Positions 26,600-34,071 of a DNA stretch of 44,353 nt are shown piece after piece. Positions within the stretch are counted from its first letter, which is position 1. Each line of letters opens with the position of its first letter. The notes beneath the pieces are model-generated. The model was not told the origin of the DNA and did no database searches. It saw only the letters and a program-made list of their open reading frames with translations. Source of the DNA: an uncultured Collinsella sp. (lineage in GTDB: Bacteria; Actinomycetota; Coriobacteriia; Coriobacteriales; Coriobacteriaceae); assembly GCA_937937835.1 (NCBI GenBank), contig CALDBJ010000138.1, positions 1 through 44,353 on the forward strand. Direction: 5' to 3'. The position numbers and the translations under genes were made by a program.

Positions 26600-26675
26600 A
26601 CGGGGCGCCCCTTAGGCCTCGCAAATAAACACTTGTTAGCCTTATACCCGCAGATGGCGCTGGAGCTCGCACGGA

Positions 26676-26706
26676 ATGCGATAAAGGGACTGCTCCTTTG
26701 TCGCAT
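26676..26706. repeat. Dispersed palindrome B, copy 2
   Basis: ATGCGATAAAGGGAC and GCTCCTTTGTCGCAT, a variant of the 31-bp B palindrome in which the TGTGA/TCACA arms have changed together to TGCGA/TCGCA. It lies 70 bases past the MerR gene stop. Confidence 0.75.
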
Positions 26707-26775
26707 CGAAGTTGCGGTGGAATAGTTCCTGTTTGCACGCCCACTCGAGCTATTTAGGGACTATTTCACCGCAAG

Positions 26776-27642
26776 TTATTTGAGGGCGACGGGGATTTGG
26801 ATACAGCAGAAGTCCTCTTGGTGAGACTCGTCGTAGCTCGTGGTGTCCAGGTAGCAAAAATCGAAAGCATTGCCGATGGGCTGGAGCGCGTGCCTGTCCA
26901 TGCAGGCCACGATGGCGCGGATACCCCCGGGCTCGTACGGCATGCCCCAGCGACTCATGCACAGGTACGTGCCCTCGGGCAGCACCTCGACGCCAATCTC
27001 CGCCAGCTCGGCAGGATCGCTCGGCAGTATTTCCTCGGCACCACGCGGCAACACGGCAAAGGAACCGGCACCGGCGATGGGGTCGTCGGAATGCAGCGCC
27101 TCGCGACGCAGCATGGCGCCCCAACCGCGCATGGGGCGTGTGCCCGTGAGCGCACGCATGCGCAGAATCGCCCGCATGAGCGTGGGGTGCAGCATCGAGC
27201 GGCCACGCTCGATATCGCTCGGGAACTCCTCAAAGACCACGTAGCGGCGCTCGAATTGCTTGAGCTCCGGTTTGCCCTCGCGCTCGCGCCAATAGACCGC
27301 CTCGTCGTAAAAACTCAGCCGCTCCTGCACGCTCGCGCGCTCGGCTTTGAGCCCGGCAATCTGCTCGTCGAGCGCCTGCACCCGCGAGCGCAGGTGATCG
27401 GTCATCTCTCCAATGTCGAACGTCGAGGTCAGGCGATCGATCTCATCGAGTTCCAGTCCCAAGTCGCGCAGCATGCAGATCAGACGCATGAGCGGGATCT
27501 GCGTGGGCGAATAGAAACGGTAGCCTTTTTCGTTAACCACGGCGGGTTTAAACAGACCGATCTTGTCGTAGTAGATGAGCGTTTGGCGCGAAACGTTAAA
27601 CAAACTCGCCATCTCGCCAATCGCATACATGCCCGTCTGCAT
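26776..27642 (-). CDS. MerR-family regulator with GyrI-like effector domain
   Basis: A 288-residue BmrR-like transcription regulator. The N-terminal winged helix has the MerR pattern Y-A-I-G-E-M-A-S-L-F-N-V-S-R-Q-T-L-I-Y-Y-D-K-I-G-L-F. A dimerising coiled coil at about 80-120 follows (L-R-S-R-V-Q-A-L-D-E-Q-I-A-G-L-K-A-E-R), then a GyrI/BmrR-type ligand-binding domain ending D-F-C-C-I-Q-I-P-V. GGAGG lies five bases before ATG 27642. It follows ubiX on the same strand with a weak hairpin between, so it may sense the substrate or product of the decarboxylase module (inference). No ideal MerR-type 19-bp-spaced promoter was found nearby. Confidence 0.87.
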   Translation of the reverse strand: MQTGMYAIGEMASLFNVSRQTLIYYDKIGLFKPAVVNEKGYRFYSPTQIPLMRLICMLRDLGLELDEIDRLTSTFDIGEMTDHLRSRVQALDEQIAGLKAERASVQERLSFYDEAVYWREREGKPELKQFERRYVVFEEFPSDIERGRSMLHPTLMRAILRMRALTGTRPMRGWGAMLRREALHSDDPIAGAGSFAVLPRGAEEILPSDPAELAEIGVEVLPEGTYLCMSRWGMPYEPGGIRAIVACMDRHALQPIGNAFDFCYLDTTSYDESHQEDFCCIQIPVALK

Positions 27643-27674
27643 AGGTCCTCCCGACACATCCTTTTTGCGCACAA

Positions 27675-27702
27675 AGCCCGCCGCCCACAGGGGCAGCGGG
27701 CT
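27675..27702 (-). terminator. Weak terminator-like hairpin after ubiX
   Basis: AGCCCGC (27675-27681) and GCGGGCT (27696-27702) form a stem. On the minus strand it is followed only by TTTGTG, so termination would be partial and readthrough into the MerR gene is possible. Confidence 0.45.
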
Positions 27703-27734
27703 CAAACACTACTCGTATCCTACCCTAAAGACGC

Positions 27735-28313
27735 CTATGACCAGCGCTTATAGTTTGCGCATGACACGCCGACGGCCTCGAGCGCCTTGGCGGCGATGTG
27801 GTGCACCGCGTCATCGAGCGTGGCGGGGCCGTTGTAAAACGTGAGCATGGGCGGCATGAGCATGACGCCCGGTACGCGCGCAAGGCGCGCCATGTTGTCG
27901 ACATGAATGGCGCTGAAGGGCGTCTCGCGCACCATGAGCACCAGGCGGCGCTGCTCTTTCATCTGCACGTCGGCCGCACGCAGCAACAGATTGTCGCTGT
28001 AGCCGCTCGCGATGCCGGCGAGCGTCTTCATGGAGCACGGGGCCACGATCATGCCGTCGACCGGATAGGTGCCGCTTGCGATGGCGGCGCCGATATTCTT
28101 GTTGTCGTAGACCACATCGGCATGCGTGGCATACTCGTCGAGCGTCATGCCGAGCTCCTGCTCGATGGTGATCTCTCCCCCGCGCGTGACGACAAGCGCC
28201 GACTCGGCACCGGCCTGGCGCAGGCATTTGAGGCACTCAAGACCCAGCGCGGCACCGCTAGCGCCAGACACGCCAACGACAATGCGACGGGGACGAACAG
28301 AAGACTCAGGCAT
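27735..28313 (-). CDS. ubiX: UbiX-family flavin prenyltransferase
   Basis: A 192-residue UbiX homologue. UbiX enzymes join a dimethylallyl group to N5 and C6 of FMN, producing prenylated FMN, the cofactor of UbiD decarboxylases. The FMN-binding G-V-S-G-A-S-G-A (14-21), the A-P-C-S-M-K-T-L-A-G-I-A-S-G-Y-S-D-N-L-L segment and the R-E-T-P-F-S motif are all present. It starts 33 bases after the UbiD gene, which fits one transcript. Pairing with an LpdC-like UbiD makes it equivalent to LpdB of gallate-degrading lactobacilli (from memory of those systems). Confidence 0.93.
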   Translation of the reverse strand: MPESSVRPRRIVVGVSGASGAALGLECLKCLRQAGAESALVVTRGGEITIEQELGMTLDEYATHADVVYDNKNIGAAIASGTYPVDGMIVAPCSMKTLAGIASGYSDNLLLRAADVQMKEQRRLVLMVRETPFSAIHVDNMARLARVPGVMLMPPMLTFYNGPATLDDAVHHIAAKALEAVGVSCANYKRWS

Positions 28314-28346
28314 GACAACTCCTTAACTACTTGGTAGGGCTACTTA

Positions 28347-29834
28347 CTAGAAAGCGAGCTCTGCAGCCCACTTGTCCTTGTCGATCTCCATGAACTGCGA
28401 GCGAATGAAGTTCTTCTTGAGGTCGAACGGGACCGTGCAGTCGAAGATGGCCTTGCAGGCGATGCCGTGCTCGCGGATCGTGGGGTCGAACGCGGGGTCG
28501 TTGGACGGATCGAGCACGTGGCAGTGGCAACCGGGGATGGTGATGAGGTCCACGTCGGCCTGGAAGCGCGTGGTCATGGCCCACATCACGTCGCTCATAT
28601 CAAAGATGTCGACATCCTCGTCAACCAGGATCACATGCTTGAGTTCGGAGAATGCCGAGAAGGCGAGCATGGCGGCGTTGCGCTGACGGCCCTCGTCATT
28701 TTTGCTCGACTTCTTGAACTGCATGATGGCAACGAACTTGCCGCCACCGCAGGGAGCGGCGTGAACGTTGAGCAGGCGGCCCGGGATAGCGGTCTCGACC
28801 ATCTTGTAGATGGAGGCCTCGGTGGGGATACCGGCCATGGACACGTGCTCGTGCGAAGGGCCGATGCAGCTCTCCATAATGGGGCTGACGCGCGTGGTGA
28901 CGGCGGTGATCTTGATCACCGGGCAGACCTTGGCGCCACCGGTGTAGCCGGGGAACTCGGGCATGGCGTAGCCGTGGCCGTTGACATCCTCGTTGATGGT
29001 CTCGTCGTGCATGAGGTAGCCCTCGAGCACGTACTCGGCATTGGCAATGCACTTCTGCGGAACGGTGACGCAGTCGGCAAGCTCGACGGCGCGGCCGCGC
29101 AGGGCGCCGGCGATCTGCAGCTCGTTGAAGCCGAGCGGCGTGGTGGGAGCCTCGAAGCCGCAGCACATGTACACGGCGGGGTCCAGGCCGATGGAGATGG
29201 AGATGGGCATATCCTCGCCGCGCTGGCAGTACTCGTCAAAGAACGCACCCAGGTGACGGCTGCCCGGGGTGATCCACATGGCGAGCTTGTCCTTGTCGAC
29301 GCAGGAGAAGCGGTGGATGGTTACGTCGGACTGGGTGCCATCGGGGCTCGTGCCATAGGCGAGGCCCATGGTGATGTAGGGGCCGCCGTCAACGGGCGTG
29401 TTGGTGGGAGCGGGAACGATCTTGCGCAGGTCAAAGCCCTCGTCGGTCGCCTTGTACACGACCTCCTGGCAGTCGACGTGCTTGCCCTCGGCGATCTGCT
29501 CGGGGGCGATCAGGTTCTCGAAGCGCTTGCCGATCTCGAGGCCCAGGTGCTCCTCGTCCAGGTCGAGCAGGGCGGCAACGCGCTTGCGGCTGGCAAGCAT
29601 ACCGATGCAGACCTTGGCGTCGTCAAAGCCCTTGACGTTGTTGAAGACCATCGCCGGACCCTCTTTGGTCGGGCGCATGACGGTGCCGCCAGCACCGACG
29701 TGACGGTAGACGCCCGAGACCTCGGCATCGGGATCGACCTGGGTGTCGGTCTCGAGCAGCTGGCCCGGCATCTCACGCAAAAAGTCGAGCGCGGAACGCA
29801 GGTCGTGGATCTGGGAAGCATCGGTAGTGGACAT
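28347..29834 (-). CDS. UbiD-family aromatic acid decarboxylase (LpdC-like)
   Basis: A 495-residue UbiD decarboxylase using prenylated FMN. Residues matching the cofactor and metal ligands of this family are visible: Arg175 in T-I-H-R-F, His194 in G-S-R-H-L-G, Glu238 in G-F-N-E-L-Q, and the acidic pair Glu267/Glu271 in N-A-E-Y-V-L-E-G. Long stretches resemble gallate/protocatechuate decarboxylase LpdC of Lactiplantibacillus as I recall it (S-G-V-Y-R, G-A-G-G-T-V, F-N-N-V-K-G-F, V-V-Y-K-A-T-D-E-G-F, S-M-A-G-I-P-T-E-A-S-I). A hydroxylated benzoic acid substrate is therefore likely but unproven. AAAGGAG lies seven bases before ATG 29834; a reading 32 codons longer is rejected. It lies between the transporter and ubiX genes. 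Confidence 0.92.
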   Translation of the reverse strand: MSTTDASQIHDLRSALDFLREMPGQLLETDTQVDPDAEVSGVYRHVGAGGTVMRPTKEGPAMVFNNVKGFDDAKVCIGMLASRKRVAALLDLDEEHLGLEIGKRFENLIAPEQIAEGKHVDCQEVVYKATDEGFDLRKIVPAPTNTPVDGGPYITMGLAYGTSPDGTQSDVTIHRFSCVDKDKLAMWITPGSRHLGAFFDEYCQRGEDMPISISIGLDPAVYMCCGFEAPTTPLGFNELQIAGALRGRAVELADCVTVPQKCIANAEYVLEGYLMHDETINEDVNGHGYAMPEFPGYTGGAKVCPVIKITAVTTRVSPIMESCIGPSHEHVSMAGIPTEASIYKMVETAIPGRLLNVHAAPCGGGKFVAIMQFKKSSKNDEGRQRNAAMLAFSAFSELKHVILVDEDVDIFDMSDVMWAMTTRFQADVDLITIPGCHCHVLDPSNDPAFDPTIREHGIACKAIFDCTVPFDLKKNFIRSQFMEIDKDKWAAELAF

Positions 29835-29856
29835 GGCGTACTCCTTTCGGGAGAGT

Positions 29857-29881
29857 GTCCGGCGACGGGGTGCCGCCGGAC
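29857..29881. repeat. Hairpin in the leader of the UbiD gene
   Basis: GTCCGGCG (29857-29864) and CGCCGGAC (29874-29881) lie in the 142-base gap between the transporter stop and the UbiD start. There is no T-tract, so it more likely affects processing or translation than termination. GCGCTCGACC also occurs twice in this gap. Confidence 0.5.
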
Positions 29882-29976
29882 GGGGTAACGTAATGGGGCC
29901 GCGGCGCTCACAAATGGAGCGCTCGACCACTCGAAGTTCAAGCGCTTGGCTGCTTACAGCCGGGGCGCTCGACCGC

Positions 29977-31434
29977 TTACATCAGGCCAAAGAGGTGGAA
30001 CCAGGCGGCCTCGACCAGCACGACGACAAAGACGACCGCGGTGAGGGGGATGCCCATGCGCATAGCCTCTTTGGAGGTGTAGCCGCCGGCGTCCTTGCCT
30101 TCGCCGATAAGGATCGGCAGGTTATGGAACGGCAGGATGTAGTGGATGTTGATGGACGTGAAGACGATGAGCGCCACGGCGAGTGGGCTCACGCTGGAGC
30201 CGGCGGCAAAGCTGATAAATGCCGGCACGCACACGCCGAGCACGGCCATGACCGAGCCCATGAACATGTGGATGATCATGGAAAGCGCGGCGACGAGCAG
30301 GGCGAACAGGAAGATGTTCTCAGGCACGGAGCTGGGGAGCACGACGTCGGCGATCCAGGCGTTCATGCCGGTGGCACCGCCCACGGAGCCCACGGCCATG
30401 GCGGCCGTCAGGAACATGAGGGACTTGATGTCGACAGCGTTCCAGCTGGCGGGAGTGAGGACTTCGCCGATGATGGGCATGGCGAGAGCAACGCCAATGG
30501 CCAGGGTGACCCAGCCGATATAGTCGCCCGAGACGGTGAGCCACAGCGCGATGGCGATGACAAGCCACACGATGGTGCGGATCTCCTTGACGGAGAGCTT
30601 GCCGAGCGCGGCCTGCTTGGCCACGATCTGCTCGCGATCGTAGACGAGCTCCTTGCTGGGCTTAAAGAGGAAAAGGCCCAGGAACAGGGTGCACAGCAGC
30701 GCAACCAGCATAGGCACGCTCATGTACAGGAACCAGTCGACGAAGGACGGGCTCATGCCGCCGGCCTCGGCACTGTACTGCGCAACGAGCGGGTTAAGCG
30801 TGGAGTCGCCCGTCAGGAAGAACATGGAACCCGGGGCGGCAGCGGCAAACACGAGGAAGCCGAGCTTGCCCTTGTCGTCGTCACCGTAGCCGGCGGACTC
30901 GGCGATGACCGAGACGACGGCGAGGATGAGGAAGGCGCGGGGGAACGGATGCGGGATCAGCAGCGACAGCACAAAGGTGAGCGCGAAGATCGAGATGATG
31001 AGCGACTTGGCGTCGCGCACGAACTTGAGCATGAACGCGTAGGCGATGCGCTCGCCCAGGCCCGACTCCTTGACCGCGCTGGCGATGAGGTAGGCGCCGA
31101 TGACGAGCCACATGGTGGCCTTGGTCCACGAGCTAAACGTGGAGGCGACCGTCGCCGAGATGCTCGCGGCGCCCGTGTCGTCCACGCACACCTTGAACAG
31201 GACGAGCAGTGCGCAGTAGAGCAGGCCCACAAAGCCCGGCTGTGCCACGCCGCATGCCCAGAACACCACCGTGGCGAGCGTCAGTGCCAGACAGGTCTGA
31301 CCGCCGACCGTGAGCTCGACCGTCGAGCTCAGCTCCGCCAAAGGAAGAAACTTCACCAGCAAAAAGACAACGATACCCAGCACAAAGCCAATTTCGCGCT
31401 TGGTGATCTTAAACGCCTTCTTTTCCGCTTCCAT
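29977..31434 (-). CDS. DASS-family anion symporter (SLC13-like)
   Basis: A 485-residue membrane protein with about 11-12 hydrophobic helices, resembling the divalent anion:Na+ symporter (DASS/SLC13) family that moves dicarboxylates, citrate or sulfate. Supporting stretches are I-P-H-P-F-P-R-A-F-L-I-L, A-A-A-P-G-S-M-F-F-L-T-G-D-S-T-L-N-P, the second-half W-N-A-V-D-I-K-S-L-M-F, and S-I-N-I-H-Y-I-L-P-F-H-N-L-P. Position directly before the UbiD and UbiX genes suggests uptake of the carboxylic acid the UbiD enzyme consumes. AAAGGTGGGG precedes ATG 31434. Ion coupling and substrate are inference. Confidence 0.85.
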   Translation of the reverse strand: MEAEKKAFKITKREIGFVLGIVVFLLVKFLPLAELSSTVELTVGGQTCLALTLATVVFWACGVAQPGFVGLLYCALLVLFKVCVDDTGAASISATVASTFSSWTKATMWLVIGAYLIASAVKESGLGERIAYAFMLKFVRDAKSLIISIFALTFVLSLLIPHPFPRAFLILAVVSVIAESAGYGDDDKGKLGFLVFAAAAPGSMFFLTGDSTLNPLVAQYSAEAGGMSPSFVDWFLYMSVPMLVALLCTLFLGLFLFKPSKELVYDREQIVAKQAALGKLSVKEIRTIVWLVIAIALWLTVSGDYIGWVTLAIGVALAMPIIGEVLTPASWNAVDIKSLMFLTAAMAVGSVGGATGMNAWIADVVLPSSVPENIFLFALLVAALSMIIHMFMGSVMAVLGVCVPAFISFAAGSSVSPLAVALIVFTSINIHYILPFHNLPILIGEGKDAGGYTSKEAMRMGIPLTAVVFVVVLVEAAWFHLFGLM

Positions 31435-31484
31435 CTCCCCACCTTTCTTGTTGGGGGCGCTCCGAATTCGCAGCCATGTTGCCG

Positions 31485-31518
31485 CTTAAAAAGGGGCGCC
31501 CGTTATCGGACACCCCTT
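31485..31518 (-). terminator. Terminator or attenuator upstream of the transporter gene
   Basis: On the minus strand AAGGGG-TGT-CCG-ATAA-CGG-GCG-CCCCTT (31491-31518) is followed by TTTAAG. It lies between the fusion-gene stop and the transporter start, only about 50 bases before the latter. No clear promoter lies between this hairpin and the transporter start, so it may work as an attenuator. Confidence 0.65.
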
Positions 31519-31585
31519 ACGTTGCGCTGTGTTGCGGTAATACAGTCAAGCGGATTTTTTGGATGAGAAGCGATTCCCTAGACAA

Positions 31586-31650
31586 AAACCGTCACAACAT
31601 TCGACGCTTTTCCTCGTTTTCGAGATTTTCGCCGAATGTTGTGACGGTTT
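31586..31650. repeat. Long palindrome with 18-bp perfect arms
   Basis: AAACCGTCACAACATTCG at 31586-31603 pairs perfectly with 31633-31650. The 29-base loop contains CTCG-TTTT-CGAG. It separates the LpdD-IDI fusion from the transporter leader and adjoins repeat B3. Confidence 0.85.
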
Positions 31651-31652
31651 GG

Positions 31653-31681
31653 ATGTGGCAAAGGGACTGTCTTTTTTACAT
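31653..31681. repeat. Dispersed palindrome B, copy 3 (degraded)
   Basis: The left half ATGTGGCAAAGGGACTGTC is well kept; the right half is reduced to TTTTTTACAT. The right arm overlaps the stop codon of the LpdD-IDI fusion gene at 31676-31678. Confidence 0.65.
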
Positions 31682-32623
31682 AGCGAGGGCCGTGCGGATG
31701 AATGGGTCGCCGAGGGCCTCGCGGAGCCAGGGGGCCAGCTGCTCGGGGTGACCCTGCAGGTAGCCTTTGAGCTCGGACGGAGCCACGCGACGCACTTCCG
31801 AGATCTCCTCTTGGTTGATATGCAGCTCGCCCGGCTCAACATGGGCAAGGTAGACCTCGCACCATTCGCACTCGCAGCGACCGTCGCCGTGGTCCTCGCG
31901 GTACACCACGTGTCCGAGGTGCTTGAGCTGATCGGGCTCGCGCGTAATGCCGAGCTCTTCGTTGATGCGGCGCGCCGTGGCGGCCGCGACGTCTTCCCCG
32001 GGGAGCGGATGGCCGGCGCAGCTATCGGCCAGCACCCCGCCCCACAGGCGCTTGAGCGGACTGCGGCGACAGAGCAGCAGGCGCGCGTCTTCGCCCCGGC
32101 CCTCGACCAAAAGCGTCAGAAATGCCTGATGCAGGATGCCCTCACCAGCATGGGCCTCGATGCGGTCGACGGGGCCAAGCGCCTCGCCGGTCGCAGCATC
32201 GACCGCCACGACCTCGGCGCCCGCACCGCCCTCATCCCAGCCGGCGCGCAGAATGCGGGCTGCGGCTTCCTCGAGCGCGGCGATGAGCTCCTTGGTGGTG
32301 TCGAGCACGCGCTGCAGGTCGTCACCGCTCGCTTGTTCAACATGAAAACCCGTGCTTGCAACTACCGGCACGCCAAAGCGCGTGGCCAGCGCCGCCGCGA
32401 TATCGTGCGCCGGGATCTCGTCTCGATGGCACGGAACGGCCAGGATGCTCACCGTTGCCGTACGGCCGGGCTCGGGGCGCGGAATGGCCTGCGCCGTGGC
32501 GCCCAGGTGCGCAAACTCCGGCGAGCAGGCGTACACCGCCATGCCTCGCGGCGTCACCGTCAGCTGGGCCTCGAGCGCAAACTTGCCCTCGCCCACTGCA
32601 ACCTTTGTCGTGTGCATACCCAT
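31676..32623 (-). CDS. LpdD-like prFMN chaperone fused to type I IDI (Nudix) domain
   Basis: A 315-residue two-domain protein. Residues 1-~120 resemble LpdD, the small partner of LpdC-type decarboxylases regarded as a prenylated-flavin chaperone (A-H-L-G-A, V-P-C-H-R-D-E-I-P-A, A-S-T-G-F-H-V). Residues ~138-310 match type I isopentenyl-diphosphate isomerase: E-A-H-A-G-E-G-I-L-H-Q-A-F (two His ligands), G-H-P-L-P-G-E (third His), E-C-E-W-C (two Glu ligands) and a C-terminal P-W. At the catalytic Cys position (E. coli V-C-G-H-P) this protein reads C-A-G-H-P: Ala, with Cys one residue earlier. IDI makes DMAPP, source of the prenyl group UbiX adds to FMN. CAGGAG lies six bases before ATG 32623. 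It is upstream of the transporter, UbiD and ubiX genes on the same strand. Confidence 0.82.
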   Translation of the reverse strand: MGMHTTKVAVGEGKFALEAQLTVTPRGMAVYACSPEFAHLGATAQAIPRPEPGRTATVSILAVPCHRDEIPAHDIAAALATRFGVPVVASTGFHVEQASGDDLQRVLDTTKELIAALEEAAARILRAGWDEGGAGAEVVAVDAATGEALGPVDRIEAHAGEGILHQAFLTLLVEGRGEDARLLLCRRSPLKRLWGGVLADSCAGHPLPGEDVAAATARRINEELGITREPDQLKHLGHVVYREDHGDGRCECEWCEVYLAHVEPGELHINQEEISEVRRVAPSELKGYLQGHPEQLAPWLREALGDPFIRTALAM

Positions 32624-32663
32624 GGGATCTCCTGCCGCCCGCGATGTACCTGAGACCATCTTC

Positions 32664-32704
32664 GCCTGTATTGCGACTATACAGGCAAGCCCTCCATGTG
32701 ACAA
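32664..32704 (-). promoter_or_regulatory. Promoter of the LpdD-IDI fusion with overlapping hairpin
   Basis: On the minus strand, TTGTCA (32699-32704) and TATAGT (32676-32681) are spaced by exactly 17 bases. The inverted repeat GCCTGTA/TACAGGC (32664-32670, 32680-32686) covers the -10 and the predicted start, a likely repressor site. The -35 hexamer lies inside palindrome B copy 4. Confidence 0.7.
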
Positions 32705-32726
32705 AGAGACTGTTCCTTTGTCACAT
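32696..32726. repeat. Dispersed palindrome B, copy 4
   Basis: ATGTGACAAAGAGAC and GTTCCTTTGTCACAT around a central T; the outer 11 bp are perfect. It lies between the divergent LpdD-IDI and MFS genes and supplies the -35 hexamer of the former. Confidence 0.85.
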
Positions 32727-32741
32727 TCTGTTAGAGTTGCA

Positions 32742-32754
32742 GGGATTGAATCCC
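32742..32754. promoter_or_regulatory. Palindrome upstream of MFS gene
   Basis: GGGATT-G-AATCCC is a perfect 13-bp palindrome 30 bases before the MFS start, in the shared divergent region; a possible operator. Confidence 0.4.
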
Positions 32755-32784
32755 GCTTATCAATGCGACATTGGAGTGACAACC

Positions 32785-34026
32785 TTGATCGCCGCAACCA
32801 CGCCTAAAAGTAAGTCAACCGCCGCCGCGCTCTCCCCCGCGCGCACCAAGCTCTGCCTGGCGCTGCTCGTGCTTTTGGGGTTCTCGCTCGGCTGCTCCGA
32901 ATTCGTGGTCATCGGCATCGAAAGTGACTTAGCGACGGAACTCGGCGTATCGCTTGCCACCGCAGGCCAACTTATTAGCGTGTTTGCGCTCGTCTACGCC
33001 ATCGCGACGCCGGTGCTTGCGCTCAGCACGGGGCGATTCCGCCGCTACCAGTTGCTCGTGTGCTACAGCATCGTCTTTGTGCTCGGCAACCTGGTCATGG
33101 CGTTGGCGCCCAACTTTCAAGTGCTGTTTATCTCGCGCATTGTCCTGGGCTCTGTCTCAGGTGCGCTGCTCGCCGTGGGCGTGACGTACATCCCCGAGCT
33201 GCTGTCCCCGCAGCAAACTTCGCTTGCCATCTCGGTGGTGTACGGCGCGTTTTCCGTGGCGATGGTCTTTGTCACTTCGATCGGCAAGTTTGTGGCCGAC
33301 ACGCTCGATTGGCACGTGGCCATGTACGGCACGCTGGCCTTTGCCGTTCTGATCTGCGGAGCGCTCGTGATGTTTATGCCGCGCGCTGGGCAAACCGACG
33401 AGCCCGCCACCTTTCGCGAGCAGGCGGGTCTGCTACGCGAGCCGAGCATCATCACCGGCATGCTCATCTTCTTGTTTGGCGTGGGCTCGGTCTACGTATT
33501 CTACGGCTACGTGACGCCTTATCTGGAGCAGGTGCTGGGCATGGATACCGTTCAGGCGAGCACCACACTTATGGCCTATGGCGTGTTCTGCCTGATCTCG
33601 AACATCCTGGGCGGATGGATCGATGCGCGTTTTGGCATGAAGGCGCTGCTGGTTACGTTTGTGCTGCAGGCGGCGGCACTGCTCGGGCTGTTTGCCGTGG
33701 GCGCCGCCATGCCGCTCGCGCTGGTCTTTGTCTTTAGCCTGGCGATGCTCATGTACCTGTTCTCGGTCTCATGCATCACGCACTTTATGGACGTGGCACG
33801 CAGCCGCCATCCCAAGTCGATGGTACTCGCAAGTTCGGTTGAGCCCATGGCGTTTAACGTCGGCATCTCGTTTGGCACCGCAGTGGGCGGCGCCGTGGTA
33901 AGCGGAGTTGGCATTGCATATGTAGGCGCGGTCGGTGCCGTGTTCTCGCTTGTGGCCTGGGCGCTCACGCTGGTGACGATTAAGTTGGCTCGCTGGGAGC
34001 GCAAGAGGGCGATGGCGCAGGCGTAG
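32785..34026 (+). CDS. MFS transporter (AraJ/YdhP-like drug or sugar efflux)
   Basis: A 413-residue major facilitator with about 12 membrane helices, of the DHA1 efflux type (opening segment F-S-L-G-C-S-E-F-V-V-I-G-I followed by A-G-Q-L-I-S-V-F-A-L-V-Y-A). The loop between helices 2 and 3 carries G-R-F-R-R, a variant of the family motif. I propose TTG 32785 as the start because GGAG lies eight bases upstream; no ATG is available near the N-terminus, and the upstream in-frame region covers palindrome B. It is divergent from the LpdD-IDI fusion, so it could export a decarboxylation product, but that is speculation. The phosphatase gene follows closely on the same strand. Confidence 0.88.
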   Translation: MIAATTPKSKSTAAALSPARTKLCLALLVLLGFSLGCSEFVVIGIESDLATELGVSLATAGQLISVFALVYAIATPVLALSTGRFRRYQLLVCYSIVFVLGNLVMALAPNFQVLFISRIVLGSVSGALLAVGVTYIPELLSPQQTSLAISVVYGAFSVAMVFVTSIGKFVADTLDWHVAMYGTLAFAVLICGALVMFMPRAGQTDEPATFREQAGLLREPSIITGMLIFLFGVGSVYVFYGYVTPYLEQVLGMDTVQASTTLMAYGVFCLISNILGGWIDARFGMKALLVTFVLQAAALLGLFAVGAAMPLALVFVFSLAMLMYLFSVSCITHFMDVARSRHPKSMVLASSVEPMAFNVGISFGTAVGGAVVSGVGIAYVGAVGAVFSLVAWALTLVTIKLARWERKRAMAQA

Positions 34027-34071
34027 ATGCGATACTCGAGCTCGATGATGGCGATCGAAAGGAAACCGCAT

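Noticed and set aside
28467..29888. A 473-codon plus-strand frame opposite the UbiD gene
   Set aside because: It is antisense to a well-supported decarboxylase, has no ribosome binding site and shows no domain.
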